64,000 nt of DNA from Gymnopus androsaceus JB14 (taxonomy: Eukaryota; Basidiomycota; Agaricomycetes; Agaricales; Omphalotaceae). Both the position numbers and the translations under genes were made by a program. Location: positions 871,257 to 935,256 of the forward strand of contig ML769384.1 of the NCBI GenBank assembly GCA_009733575.1, written 5' to 3'. This document shows, piece after piece, positions 33,382 to 44,300 of this stretch (positions are counted from its first letter, which is position 1; each line of letters opens with the position of its first letter). The notes beneath the pieces were generated by a model. It did not search any database. It was not told where the DNA came from and saw nothing but the letters and a program-made list of their open reading frames with translations.

Positions 33382-35360
33382 CTAGGGTTCGAGTCTTTTC
33401 GGGTCTCTCGGAAATAGTGAAGCACGACGAATATTGTTGAGCTTCAAGAATAACATCAATACACGCTCCAGACCAATACCGCCACCGCCATGAGGCGAGC
33501 AACCAAGTCGGAAGGCGTCCATGTAACCTTTCATCGACTCTGGATCGACGCCTTTGGCACGCATCTGTTTCTCGAGTAGTTTGGGGTCGTGGACACGCTG
33601 AGCGCCGGAAAGAATTTCCTCTCCCCGCATGAAGAAGTCGTAAGAGTTGGATAAGGTCTACATAGAGTAAATAAATGATAGACAGAGAACAAAAAGGAAC
33701 TCACAGGGTCATTGGGGTCAGGCATGGTGTAGAACGGACGAAGCTCCATCGGGAATTTGTCGATGATGTAGTAATCAGTTTCGTATTTGGCTCTGACAAT
33801 TCTACCTAGTTTCTTTTCATTTTCGGTGCTGTTTAGAAGTTTTATCAGTCTTGAGCCAAGGTAAAATTGAATCTGGACCAACTTTATGTCGTCCAAATCT
33901 TCTCTCGGTACGCCGTCCTCAACTAGCAGGTCGACAGCTTCCTTGAACGAGAGCTTCAATGTTCCTTCTGGTCCTTCTCTCCATTTGAACTCGTCAGCGG
34001 GGAAATGCTTGCCGACCACCTCAATCTCCTTCTTGTACTGTTCGCGTAGTCCACGGAAGATACTGATAAAGAGATTGTCGAGCATCTCCATGACTTCGTG
34101 GTAATGTTCTTCGATGGTCATTTCGAGATCGAGACCCATGAACTCGGTGAGATGGCGATGAGTGTTCGAGTCTTCAGCTCGGAAGACAGGACCGATCTCG
34201 TATACACGCTCAAAGTCAGCAGCAATAGCCATTTGTTTTGCTAGCTGGGGAGACTGTGCAAGGAAAGCATTGCCTGCAAGGCGATCAGTATGATAACTCC
34301 GACGAAAAAAAACCCCAGTAAACTGACCTTTGAAGTAGCTGACTTTGAAGACAGAAGCTCCGGATTCTGTTGCAGCACCCTGGAAGCTTTGGACTGTGGA
34401 TTTCTATGAATCCATTTGACTGAAGGAATTGGCGGAAAAGGTCCCCAACAGCGGCTTGCAGTTTGAAGACAGCTTGGTTGGTTTGACTCTGTATATAATT
34501 TCGTCTTGGACGCTTGTTCTCTTAAATACAAGTGAGCTTACCCGCAGATCAACGATACGGTTGTTCAGTCGCGTGTCAAGAAGAACGCGATTGAATTGGT
34601 CGCCGGAAGCTTCAATCTCAGCTTCAGCACGGTCAGCATCGTCAACGGTAAAGGGTAATCGGGCTTCAACTCCAGCAATGAGGAAGAGCTGGATCGATAT
34701 GAGTAATTGTAGCAAGCACAGGATACGTTGGATCCTTACTTTTGACACCTGGACCTCCACAGTGCCAACACTTGCACTCTTGATAATTTCGGGCGATTTT
34801 TTCACGACACCTTCCACGAGAACAATGCTCTCTAAATCCAATCCAGCGGTCCATTTTACCATTTGCTTGGAGACCTTTTCGGGAGCAACCATCATCAAAG
34901 CCTGTACTGAATCGGTGCGTTGACGGAGATTCAGAAAGACCATCTTGGCTCCCTGTGCACGAGAGTTGTGTATACGTGCACGGAGCAGAACTGTTTCTCC
35001 ATCGCGTGAGGCAAGAGACGCTATATCGACACGAGGTAGTCTAGGACGCGATTGCGATTGATTAAGGGGAAGTGGCCCATAGAATTCTGTAGCATAGTCC
35101 TGCAAAGCTTTTGAATTACTTGGACATAGAAAGCTCTGAATGTACTCACAACTTCTGCAGCGGCTTGCTGATCGGCCATTTCTTTTTGCTTGGCGGCTTT
35201 TTCTGCGGCCTTCTTCTCTTTCTCTGCAGCTTTGGCCCGTTTCTTCAATTCACTTTTAGATGGACCGGTTTGGCCTTCGACTTCAGGACTGGCAGGGAAT
35301 GAGTGAATGATAAAAAGTGCAGGAAAATGCTCACTTTATAGGTTCAGTAGCTTCTGACAT
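33382..35360 (-). CDS. DPS1: Cytosolic aspartyl-tRNA synthetase
   Basis: The N-terminus MSEATEP leads into a lysine-rich helix ([20 protein letters not shown]), typical of fungal cytosolic AspRS and thought to bind tRNA. The OB-fold anticodon domain follows ([52 protein letters not shown]). The class II catalytic core has [20 protein letters not shown] sequence, motif 2 [19 protein letters not shown] and motif 3 [15 protein letters not shown]. It ends [15 protein letters not shown]. It charges tRNA-Asp with aspartate. At least six introns interrupt the gene. The start at 35360 lies 195 bp from the divergent aspartate aminotransferase gene. Confidence 0.93.
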
Positions 35361-35554
35361 GATGGAGTCAGTACAAGTCAAGAGATTCTAGCTTTAGCTG
35401 ACTCGATAATTATCGATCGCGGACCGCTCTAGCACCGTTCTAGTACAAGCGCCTAGTAGTCGGAATAGAGTCTCCGTTTAGTTCCGCAGAGTCCGCAGAG
35501 TCCGCACACTATTTCATCTTCCACTTCCACCTTCTTCTGTAAATTTCTCTCTCT
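35361..35554. promoter_or_regulatory. Shared divergent promoter of AspRS and aspartate aminotransferase genes
   Basis: Only 194 bp separate the two start codons. The interval has a CGATAATTATCGATCG palindromic core (35403-35418) roughly midway and pyrimidine-rich tracts near the aminotransferase start. Two genes that both use aspartate share this stretch. Confidence 0.45.
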
Positions 35555-37133
35555 ATGCTTTCTCTTGCACGCCGTTCTGGACCTGTGAGCTCGACTGCCT
35601 ATCGGGCTCTTTCTGCCTGGTCTGCAGTTCCTGCCGGTCCACCAGACCCAATTCTCGGTCTGTTTTTTTCTTCTATTCATCTAGCTTTTGGCTAGACATT
35701 GTTGTATTAGGTGTCACCGAAGCATTCAAAGCAGACAAAGACCCGCATAAGATTAACCTCGGTGTTGGCGCGTACAGAGATGAGCACGGCAAGCCTTACG
35801 TCTTGAGCAGCGTTAAGAAGGTGTGTATGCGTGATATGAGCTTCAGTATTTTAAATCTGACTCGTTTCTAGGCTGAAGAGATTGTCGCGGGCTCTAATCC
35901 CGACAAAGAGTACCTTCCCATTACCGGTCATGCTGAATTCACGAAGAATGCCGTCAAGCTCGCGTACGGTGCTGACAGCGCACCACTGACCCAAGGCGCG
36001 GTGCGTAGCAAAAGGTAGACTATTGCTGTCTTCCTCATGTCGTTCCAGATCTCCGCTACACAATCAATTTCTGGTACTGGTGCGCTCCGCATTGGAGGTG
36101 CTTTCCTGGCTCGTCATTATCCCAATGCCAAAGTCATCTATCTTCCTACTCCTTCGTGGGGTAACCACACCCCCGTCTTCCGTGACTCTGGCCTCGAGGT
36201 TCGCGGCTACAGGTACTTTGACAAGAGTACCGTCGGACTCGACTTTGAGGGTCTCAAAGCCGACCTGCAGGTAAAATTTAAAATAGTATATTTATTGACA
36301 ATCAATTGACACCATACCTAGGCTGCTCCTGAACAATCCATCGTTCTGCTTCACGCTTGCGCTCACAACCCTACCGGTATTGATCCCACTCACGAACAAG
36401 TAAGCAGCTAGTCAAGCTCAAGGTCAAATTCGAACTAAGAAATGTTACAGTGGAAGGAGATCTCAAACATCGTGAAAGAGAAGAAACTTTTCCCATTCTT
36501 TGACATGGCTTACCAAGGCTTTGCCACCGGCGACATCTCCAACGACGCCTTTGCTGTCCGTCACTTTGTCTCCGAAGGACACCAGGTCGCCCTTGCTCAG
36601 TCCTTTGCAAAGAACATGGGTTTGTATGGAGAGCGTGTCGGTGCATTCTCTTTGACCACTTCCGACCCCGAAGAAAAGGCTCGTGTCGACAGTCAGCTGA
36701 AGATTATCATTCGTCCCATGTACTCCAACCCTCCTCTTCACGGAGCTCGAATCGCCAACGCTATCCTAAGCAACGAAGCTCTCTACGGTGAATGGGAAAC
36801 CGAGGTCAAGAGCATGGCTGAGCGAATCATCAGCATGCGAGAGAAGCTGTACAACATGCTAACACACGACCTGAAGACTCCTGGAGAGTGGGGACACATT
36901 AAAAGTCAGATTGGCATGTTCTCGTGAGTTATACCTCGCTATATTGATGCTTGCATCGACTTATATCCTGTATCAGCTTCACTGGCTTGACGGCTCCTCA
37001 AACTCAAGCTCTTGCTGAAAAGGCGCACATTTACATGACCAAGGATGGTCGTATTTCAATGGCTGGTCTTAACAGTGGAAACATTGAGCACTTTGCTACG
37101 AATGTTTCTGCTGCTGTCAAGGGCAATCTATAG
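35555..37133 (+). CDS. AAT1: Mitochondrial aspartate aminotransferase
   Basis: The first exon ([20 protein letters not shown]) is Arg/Ser rich and lacks acids, as expected of a mitochondrial presequence. The mature enzyme begins [15 protein letters not shown]. The fold-type I aminotransferase blocks are all present: [90 protein letters not shown] and the PLP lysine in [19 protein letters not shown]. It ends [20 protein letters not shown]. It interconverts aspartate and oxaloacetate in the malate-aspartate shuttle. Six introns. Confidence 0.93.
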
Positions 37134-37256
37134 ATCAAAGTACTGAGCTTTACGTTTAATGGATGGAGTCTAGTTTAGAAGCAAGTAGACGACAGTACAT
37201 TACTAAAATCGGAATGTCATTCTTCAGTCACGCTTTTGTTTTGCTTCTTCCTCCTC

Positions 37257-39867
37257 ATGCCTTATTTGACCACAAATTTACGCTCGCCGTCGCCAGTCTT
37301 GCCTGGGGCCTGGCCTCGCACTCCTCTTCGTAGTAGATCTCTAACTTGTCCGACTCCAACTTCAGCACCCGATTCGATGCATGTTGATATCGCCCGAGTC
37401 CGACAGAAACTGGCACCCGAACCGCCAGCCTCGCTGTCCTCTATCGAAACACTGGCACCATCAATGCCTTCCGAAAGCTCTCGGTTGACAAGGTTCTCGT
37501 CGGTACGTTCTTCGCCGTTTCGCGTCGATGTAGTCTCAAACAAATTTAGGCCAACTCGATGTCTGCTTTGGGAGTAAGTCTTCACGCGTTTTATTCTTTC
37601 TTTTCTTATTCAATTTTGTTTAGAATCTTTCAGTCAGTACTACTTTGGAGGATGTTTTGCCTGAAGCTCTTGATCACAAAACTGCTTCATCAAATTCGGA
37701 AACACGCATATATCAACTTCCTAGCCCAGAAAATAGTCCAGATTCTGTCCGTAGCGCGCATGCCAGACGCGTTTTGCCGCAGCCTGATGAGCCTTCGTTC
37801 TCTTCAGAAGCATCTTTTCCTCCCTCCAGTGCTACACCGTCTCCCAATTCCAGAACTACGTCTTCTCTTCCAGAATCGCCTATAATTTTCGTCTCGCCTA
37901 CATCTTCTAATCGCCGCACTCCTCCAGCGATTAGGCGTCTCAGAGCAGCTGGAAACCAGTCGTACAGCTTTACCTCTGATGAAGACGCAGAATACGACGA
38001 TTCTGGTCTTTTGCGACTTGGTTCTGAATCCTCGCCCTCTTCTCCAGGATCGTCGCTGCTGTCTTCGTCTCACAGACGAAGAGATGTATCAGTAGTCATC
38101 GTTTCTCCCATTTCTGAGAGTTATGGCTCGTCTACTGAAGATCTTCAACTTGTGCTACCTCAGCTTGACCTTACTTCCTTGTCACTTCCCGGTAGCATGA
38201 TTATGGACGATAGCCTTGATGTAGCCGCGACCGCGTCTCCCTCTCCTCTCTCTATAGGTAACAACACGGGATCTGACGCGCCATGGACTCTTTCGCTCAC
38301 TGGTACGCCAGTTTCCGAACATCAACTTTCCCCTCAATCAGCTTTTACTTCTTCTCCGATTTCCATCTCTGCTAACACGCTGCCTCTTTCCCCATCTCTA
38401 CGAGCTCAACTTGAAAACCCTCATGATACACACTTGGTACAGTTTCCTTCTCCTACGACTTCTGCATCTCCAGCACAGCCGTTTGTCTCTTCCCCAGTCG
38501 AAGTTGACGTTGCTCCCGAAACTAGTGCTGCCCAGTACGCTAATGCACTTACATCTGCCTGGTCCCTCGCTCCTCAGATTGATCCTGTTGGTTTGGAACT
38601 CTCGAATCCGAATGTAAGAGAAAGTGACTACAGAGTCAAGCATGAGCGACGAACTGTTATCACCTCGGATGCGACGCAGCAGCCGAAACGTAGTGTTCTG
38701 GCCAAAGTGAAGAGATTCGGTTCCAAAGTTAAGCATCTATTGCAGGGAAAGTCGAAGGAACCTCTAGAAATCGCAGTTTCTTCCAGCAGGAAAACCACCA
38801 ATTCTCCTTACCCGCGTACACCAGACCCAAATGCTCGCAATGGTGGAGAAAACTTTGTAGCTGCTCGACGTACTCCTCCGACTCTGGAGAGGCTCGACCT
38901 CGGTAGTTTCGATCTAGAACGACATATAGCTATACCTCCCCACCGTGTTCCTTCTCCGTCTCGGTCTGGTCCTGTTGTGAGTATCTAGCCTGTCGTAACC
39001 TTGTGATACCTCTAACATTTACACGTCAGACTCGTGCTCGGAAACCGCGTCCTAGTCTTACAGCTCAAACGTATTCTCCTACAGCTACTACAGAAACCTT
39101 CCACCCAATTAACGCCGGAGGCCTTGAACGACGCGACTCTCCTAGTGCTCGTGCAGAGGCTCCCGACCCTGTCCCTTTGGCCTCCAATAATACTTCCAGC
39201 GTTGTTCAGGACGGAGAGCACACGTTGCAGAGTCCAATCACACCGGAGCAGGTTCACCAACAGCTCGAAGCCTATGCAGCGACCAAAGACTCTGGATGAA
39301 ATCAAGAATAAGCGCCGTTTGTCGCTTTCTGCTATATCGAACCACTTGATTAGACCATCGTCTCCTGCTGGTTCTGCAGCTAGGCCGTCCACGCCGATTT
39401 CTGTTACGCAGCGCAGACCACGACCGACATCGGCTCTCATTCTACCTTCTATCATCCATCACTCTCCTTCCAGCCAAGGTCACCGCCAGACTCGGAATAT
39501 CAATCGCGCTAGCATTTCACACCCAATCGGGCCCGTTTACCGTCGTTCCACTATTTATCCTCCTCCTCCTCCGGGTCTTGACACGTCCCCTAGGGCCCGT
39601 ACTGTGCGTTTGGCTGTTCCTGCAGTCGATTATTCTTCGTCTCCTCACACCACTACGCCTGTCGGTCGAAGCAATGGGTTGAATGCTTCGAATAGGCGTT
39701 CTCTAAGTCGATGTCTTCCGACGGACCAGGAGCAGATTCAGAGTCGTAGCGACTCCGAGAGGGACCGGAATAGGTTCTCTTTGACAACCTCGCTTTCGAC
39801 ATTGTCTAGTTTTGCTGCAGGACTTGTGGAAAGTGGTTCTTGGGCAAAGTTTGATACTACCAAGTAG
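37257..39867 (+). CDS. Large Ser/Pro-rich low-complexity protein, function unknown
   Basis: Exons join as MPYLTTNLRSPSPVLPGAWP to RLTRFSS, then ANSMSALG, then NLSVSTTLEDVLPEALDHK, with canonical GTACGT and GTAAGTC donors. A long exon (to about 38977) is rich in Ser, Pro and Thr. It has one basic conserved-looking block (KRSVLAKVKRFGSKVKHLLQ) and many SP/TP sites. A last exon from about 39030 ends GSWAKFDTTK at 39867. Near 39290 the frame changes by one base between LEAYAATKD and RPKTLDEIKNKRRLSLSA. A very short intron or an indel must lie there. The pattern is that of an intrinsically disordered, phosphorylated scaffold; no domain is recognised. Confidence 0.6.
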
Positions 39868-40001
39868 TAGTAGACGTGGTGACTCTTCTTCTTGAACGCG
39901 TGTTTTTTCTTTCTTGGTGAAACGGGAATAAATGGATTGCACTGTATTATGATACCAGAATTCAGCAATATGTACTCTTTTTTTTTTTCGCAGTATGCCT
40001 T

Positions 40002-41236
40002 TAGATATCCAAATCTTCGTCCGGATCGTCATCGTCAATATCATCCGCTGAATCTGGATCATATAGGATGGCGCCAGGAGCTGGAGCTGAGGGAACGCCT
40101 GTATCAAGTTAGTTTTGAAGAAGACCTTGTCAGTTCTAGAAATATACCTTCGTGTGCATAAGGAAGGGGTACCCGTGCCCTGGACTCTTGCTGAGAAGGA
40201 GTAAGGTTGAGATTGAACGACACATTCTGAGTGGGATCTGGAGCCGCCTAACCAATTTTCGTCAACCAGGGAATCGGTAAGGAAGGATGGACACAAACCT
40301 CTTCCACGACAGCCTTTCTCTGCCAGATCGGGGTCAGGCTATTCATCTGGCTCAACTTGAGTGGTTGACTTTTATCTATATCCCAGCCCTCCAAGAATCT
40401 TTCGACCGCCTTCCTTCTACCAGAAGTATCGGTTCCGCCTCTCACAAGCACCTCGACGACCATTTCGCTACGTCCGCCGCTTCCCTCACCTGCCTGTCCA
40501 AATATCAGAGTTTCCGTGTCCCGTCCACGTTCACTGATTGGGATAAACACACCCCAGAACTTTGCTTCTGGTGATAAAGGAGGCGGGGGAGTCATATACT
40601 CTGTTGCGAGATGCAACAAAAGTGCAGGCGGGTGAGCGATTAGTTGTGTGATCGAAGACGAGAACGCGGTGGAGACGATGACAGGAAGTATTTTGCTGGG
40701 TGTGCAGACGTGTAGGATGAGCCTGGAAGATTCTGGGACAAGGATTCAGTATGTTGTTTGGGTACAAAGAAAAAATATACTAGATCGCGCAGAGATCAAA
40801 GCCATTAGAGAGCGCAGAAACTTGTAGGTCTCTGATGTAGATCCATTGTCCTCCAGGAGCGTATCCACAGAGTCTATTATTACCTCGACTGCTGCTGGCT
40901 CTAGACATTACCGACATCATTTCTCTGCAGACAGGATTTTGTCGTCGAACACTAACCAGCTTCCACAATTTTCAAGATTTCTGAAAAAGGATCTGACCAT
41001 GGATTGGTGAATCCTGGTACATTATCCAGGTAATCGTGTACTTGAACGTTGGAAGCGGTAGGATTTCCGACCAAACCTGACGGAGAGTACAGAAAACAAA
41101 ACAAGAGTTTCTTCACGGAATTACGGTGCGCAATAGCATGGCGAAGAAGAGGCAGGGATGATTGAGATATTGATGACTGAAGGAGCAGTAAATGCTGAGT
41201 TGGATGCGGAGAGTCAAGGTTTGAAAGAAGAGACAT
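40002..41236 (-). CDS. ELP5: Elongator complex subunit Elp5
   Basis: The protein begins MSLLSNLDSPHPTQHLLLLQ and continues SSISQSSLPLLRHAIAHRN, KKLLFCFLYSPSGLVG, VQVHDYLDNVPGF, then SVDTLLEDNGSTSETYKFLR and SLMALISARSS. The later exons give MTPPPPLSPEAKFWGVFIP, GGRSEMVVEVLVRGG and VSFNLNLTPSQQESRARVPL. The end is GAILYDPDSADDIDDDDPDE with DLDI. The NLxLTPSQ block and the acidic DPDEDLD tail are specific to Elp5. With Elp4 and Elp6 it forms the RecA-like ring of Elongator, which modifies wobble uridines of tRNA. A part of this gene (40694-40784) recurs in the chimeric duplicate at 45.84 kb. Confidence 0.85.
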
Positions 41237-41268
41237 TGATAATATAGATACGCGTGAACATTATATTA

Positions 41269-42161
41269 CTACTCTGAATCTGAGCTTTGTCTATTTTTCC
41301 AATCTTCCCTCGTCAAAACCCTAATATTCACTTTCCATCTGAGTAATCCCAAAGTCTCTGATACACCCTCGAACTTGAATCCTAGCCCAATCAAAGCTTT
41401 CTCCGCGTAGTCCCTCAGAGGAGTGCTTGTCGCTTTGACGCGTACTACAGTGGAATCCGCGGTAAATGTTTTCTGTAGTGCGAATTCAATAAGGTCCTTT
41501 TGTATGTTAGTCGGACGAAACTGCTCGTCGACGTAGATGTGTCGAATAACAGCAGTTTCCGCGGTTTTGCGTTTGGTCTTGGTCTTGTTGGCTTTGGGTG
41601 CGGCCTGCAACTGGACGATCTCCGAGTCAGGCGAAGCATCGATAGCTACAAAGCCTATGAGACGGCCAGAGAATTCAAGAATCCAGAGACCGGATGCTGG
41701 TGATTTGGCATAGTAATCCAAAAGGCCGAACATATCAGGACCATGAAGGATGCGTTGAGATAGAGCCTCGAAATGGGGTCTGTTGTTCCTATATGTAGTA
41801 TTAAAGCGAGGTTGGAGTTGTACAAGAAGTTACTAACCATTCCGAAAAGACGACTATAGGGACCGCCGAACAACCAAGCGGTAGAATGAGACTGAGCCAG
41901 GTCCAAGCGCCTTCGTGGGGTTTAGGCCACCAATCCATGAGCTGGATCATGAAGTAAGACGATAGCAACCATATAGCAATGGAGACTCCATTGAATATAG
42001 CTGAAAATAATAATTATTCCAAGTAAAAATGCGGAAATAATGAGAAGCATACTTTTTATGTTGGCAGAGGCCAGTCCTTCCATTGCTGACTTTGCTATGA
42101 GGAAACGAATTTCCTTGTCATCCTTGGACTCATAGGAACGGATTTTGGCGACCGGTTCCAT
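41269..42161 (-). CDS. GNAT-family acetyltransferase with two N-terminal membrane helices
   Basis: I take MEPVAKIRSYESKDDKEIRF as the start; an in-frame ATG eight codons earlier is possible. Two hydrophobic segments follow (IAIWLLSSYFMIQLMDWW and WLSLILPLGCSAVPIVVF). The GNAT fold comes after NNRPHFEALSQRILHGPDM: SGLWILEFSGRLIGFVAIDA, AVIRHIYVDEQFRPTNIQKD, LIEFALQKTF and ALIGLGFKFEGV. The membrane-helix insertion between beta1 and beta2 is a common feature of Agaricomycete GNAT proteins. Substrate unknown. The acetyl-CoA loop is degenerate (Gln/Arg-x-x-x-Ile instead of QRKGIG). Adjacent to ELP5 on the same strand, 33 bp apart. Confidence 0.65.
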
Positions 42162-42403
42162 GGTGGAGAGACGAAAGACGAGCAAAGGAGAAAGGGTCCT
42201 TCATAGCTTTCAACTCGCACGCGCACGTTTGTGAAAGAGAGCTGTCATGTCACGGTGTATCATCGGGAAGGTGGGCGTCTACTTTCGGCACTTCCGGTCT
42301 TCTCTTCCGCTCCGCTACTACTCATACTTTCTCTATATACACACATCGGCATCGATCGTCAGTGAATATTCGAGTCCGTCTAGGAGACTATATACTTTCT
42401 ACG

Positions 42404-43932
42404 ATGCTTATAACCAAAACATTTCATGACGTTCAAACCCAACTTGACCCGAATGGAAGGCGTCTAAGGGTCTTCGTTATCTCGCCGTCAATCCAAAACT
42501 ATCCTCAAGCAAGATTTCCTGGTGAGTGTGGGTTATTCCACGAAGACTTGACAGGCTCAACAAGATTTGCATATGTAGGAGTTGTCGTTTTCAGGTAGCT
42601 TGCGTATATCGGCTCTGCGCTCATGGTGCTGACAGTAGTATGCTAGCGAAATTTACCAAGTTACTGGGCCCGTAGAACGCTTCGCGGGTCAGATCGCTAG
42701 CCAGGGATTCGTAGTTGGTTAGTATCTTCCAAACGCGGTTTCACAATCATGCTGAGCGTAAAGATAGCTTGCCCATCCATCTATCACGAATTTGAAGGTC
42801 GGTTAGTATTTCTGGAACGACTTCATTATACTGAGCGTGAAAATTGAAGGGCCGGAGCCTATTCCTTACGATGTAGAAGGTCAGTAATATCGATCCAAAC
42901 CAGGAACTGTACATGACGCTGCTTTTAGGAACCGATAGAGGTAACAAGTACAAGGTGAGTCCAATCCGACAAACCTCTGGCAAAGACTGATTTTTATGAT
43001 TAGATTGAGAAAACTGTCGAAGCCTTTGACGAAGTATGTTATCTTCATTCGTGAAATCTCTATCGTCATCTCAATGTACTGCAGGACGCAAAACTAAGCA
43101 TCGACCTCTTAACCTCTCTACCTAATTGCAACGGACGTATCGGCGGTGTGTATCTCTTGTACTCGGGCAGCTCCTCCTTATCTTAATCTCTCCAGCGACT
43201 GGAATGTGTCTCGGCGGCCACCTGGTAAGAGTAACTGTTGCCTTTTTCTCCAAGTTACTAATTCGATTTCCCTCCTAGGCATTCCGAGTAAGCCCAGTCT
43301 TCCCATGCCATTAATACACTCATACGCTTCCTCATCAACTTGAACAGGCGGCATTCGATCAACGAGTCCTAGCCTCTGTCTGTTTCTTCGCCACAGATGT
43401 ACACAGCGCGTCCTTGGGTAAAGGAAAAAGTGACGATACCTTAATCAAAGTGCGCAATGGTGACCTTACCGGGAAGGGGGAGCTAGTGGTGAGCCTGTTG
43501 CTTTCGTATGTGGATCCTCTTTCAAAGCTAATAGGATATCTTCCCTTTCTGTAGCTAATTTTTGGAAAGCAAGTAAGTACATATGTGCAAATCTCCATCT
43601 TTCCCAGATACGATGTTATTCTAGGACACCCATGTCCCCCGTGCTGGACGTGATCTTATCCGAACTACTTTGGATGACGCGAATGTCACCGTATCGGTGA
43701 GCCTATCCAGATCCATACCCGCACATTCAGGGATTAACACTTCATTATCCTCCAGTTCCTCGAAGTCCAAGCTCAACATGCCTTCATCCGCGACGAGAGC
43801 TCCAAAGGACGATGGGATGCCGCGCTGACTAGATCGTTGTTCTCGTTCATGATGGAGGTGTTTGATAGAACGATTGGCGTCGACCTGGGACCGCCAGTGA
43901 ACAACACGAAGGAACCCGAGCATGTATGTTGA
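42404..43932 (+). CDS. Dienelactone hydrolase family protein
   Basis: Exons join to a protein starting MLITKTFHDVQTQLDPNGRR. It continues LRVFVISPSIQNYPQARFPG, VVVFSEIYQVTGPVERFAGQ, IASQGFVV, then YHEFEGPEPIPYDVEGTDRG. Next are DAKLSIDLLTSLPNCNGRIG and the nucleophile motif ATGMCLGGHLAFRAAFD. The aspartate lies in VLIFGKQDTHVPRAGRD and the histidine in QAQHAFIRDES. These are the Cys-Asp-His triad and order of the family, which hydrolyses dienelactones and related esters. About eleven very small exons (some under 30 nt) make this the most intron-dense gene of the window. About 210 bp of it (42646-42856, exons and introns) recur at 45.94-46.15 kb. Confidence 0.85.
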
Positions 43933-43976
43933 ATATAGACCACTACAATGTATATAGTAATTCCGAATGCGTGATC

Positions 43977-44273
43977 TTATGAACTTTCACCTACTCTAAC
44001 TTCTAACGCTAACTCATTCGATAATTGGGGTGTCCCAAATGTTATAGCAGGTTGTTGGGCCTTGATATCTTCTTCGGAATCCAGCCCAGTCAAAACATCT
44101 GCTCGAACATCTGCTTCAAGACTCTGTAACAACCGCCACCCCAGATTCTTCACCTGTTCTTCAGATAAATCGAATAATGCAAGAGTGGCGAGTGGTCTAC
44201 TGGTGTGAAATTCGCGGCGGCCTGGTGGGGGTAAACGGACGCGACTTGTAAGATCACATGTTGGAGAAATCAA
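43977..44273 (-). CDS. Hypothetical small protein
   Basis: A 98-codon frame reads REFHTSRPLATLALFDLSEE, QVKNLGWRLLQSLEADVRAD and KAQQPAITFGTPQLSNELAL. The N-terminal Arg/Ser-rich part (RREFHTSRPL) resembles a mitochondrial presequence. The last part (AITFGTPQL) resembles AMTFGTPPI in the flank of EF-1alpha near 47430. It converges with the hydrolase gene and overlaps the start region of the F-box gene only by its promoter. Function unknown. Confidence 0.4.
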   Translation of the reverse strand: MISPTCDLTSRVRLPPPGRREFHTSRPLATLALFDLSEEQVKNLGWRLLQSLEADVRADVLTGLDSEEDIKAQQPAITFGTPQLSNELALEVRVGESS

Positions 44274-44300
44274 TCATTGAATTCTTGACCAGGAACCACC

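Noticed and set aside
33384..33400. GGTTCGAGTC, resembling a tRNA T-loop
   Set aside because: It is the complement of the last codons of the aspartyl-tRNA synthetase gene, and no cloverleaf can be built around it.
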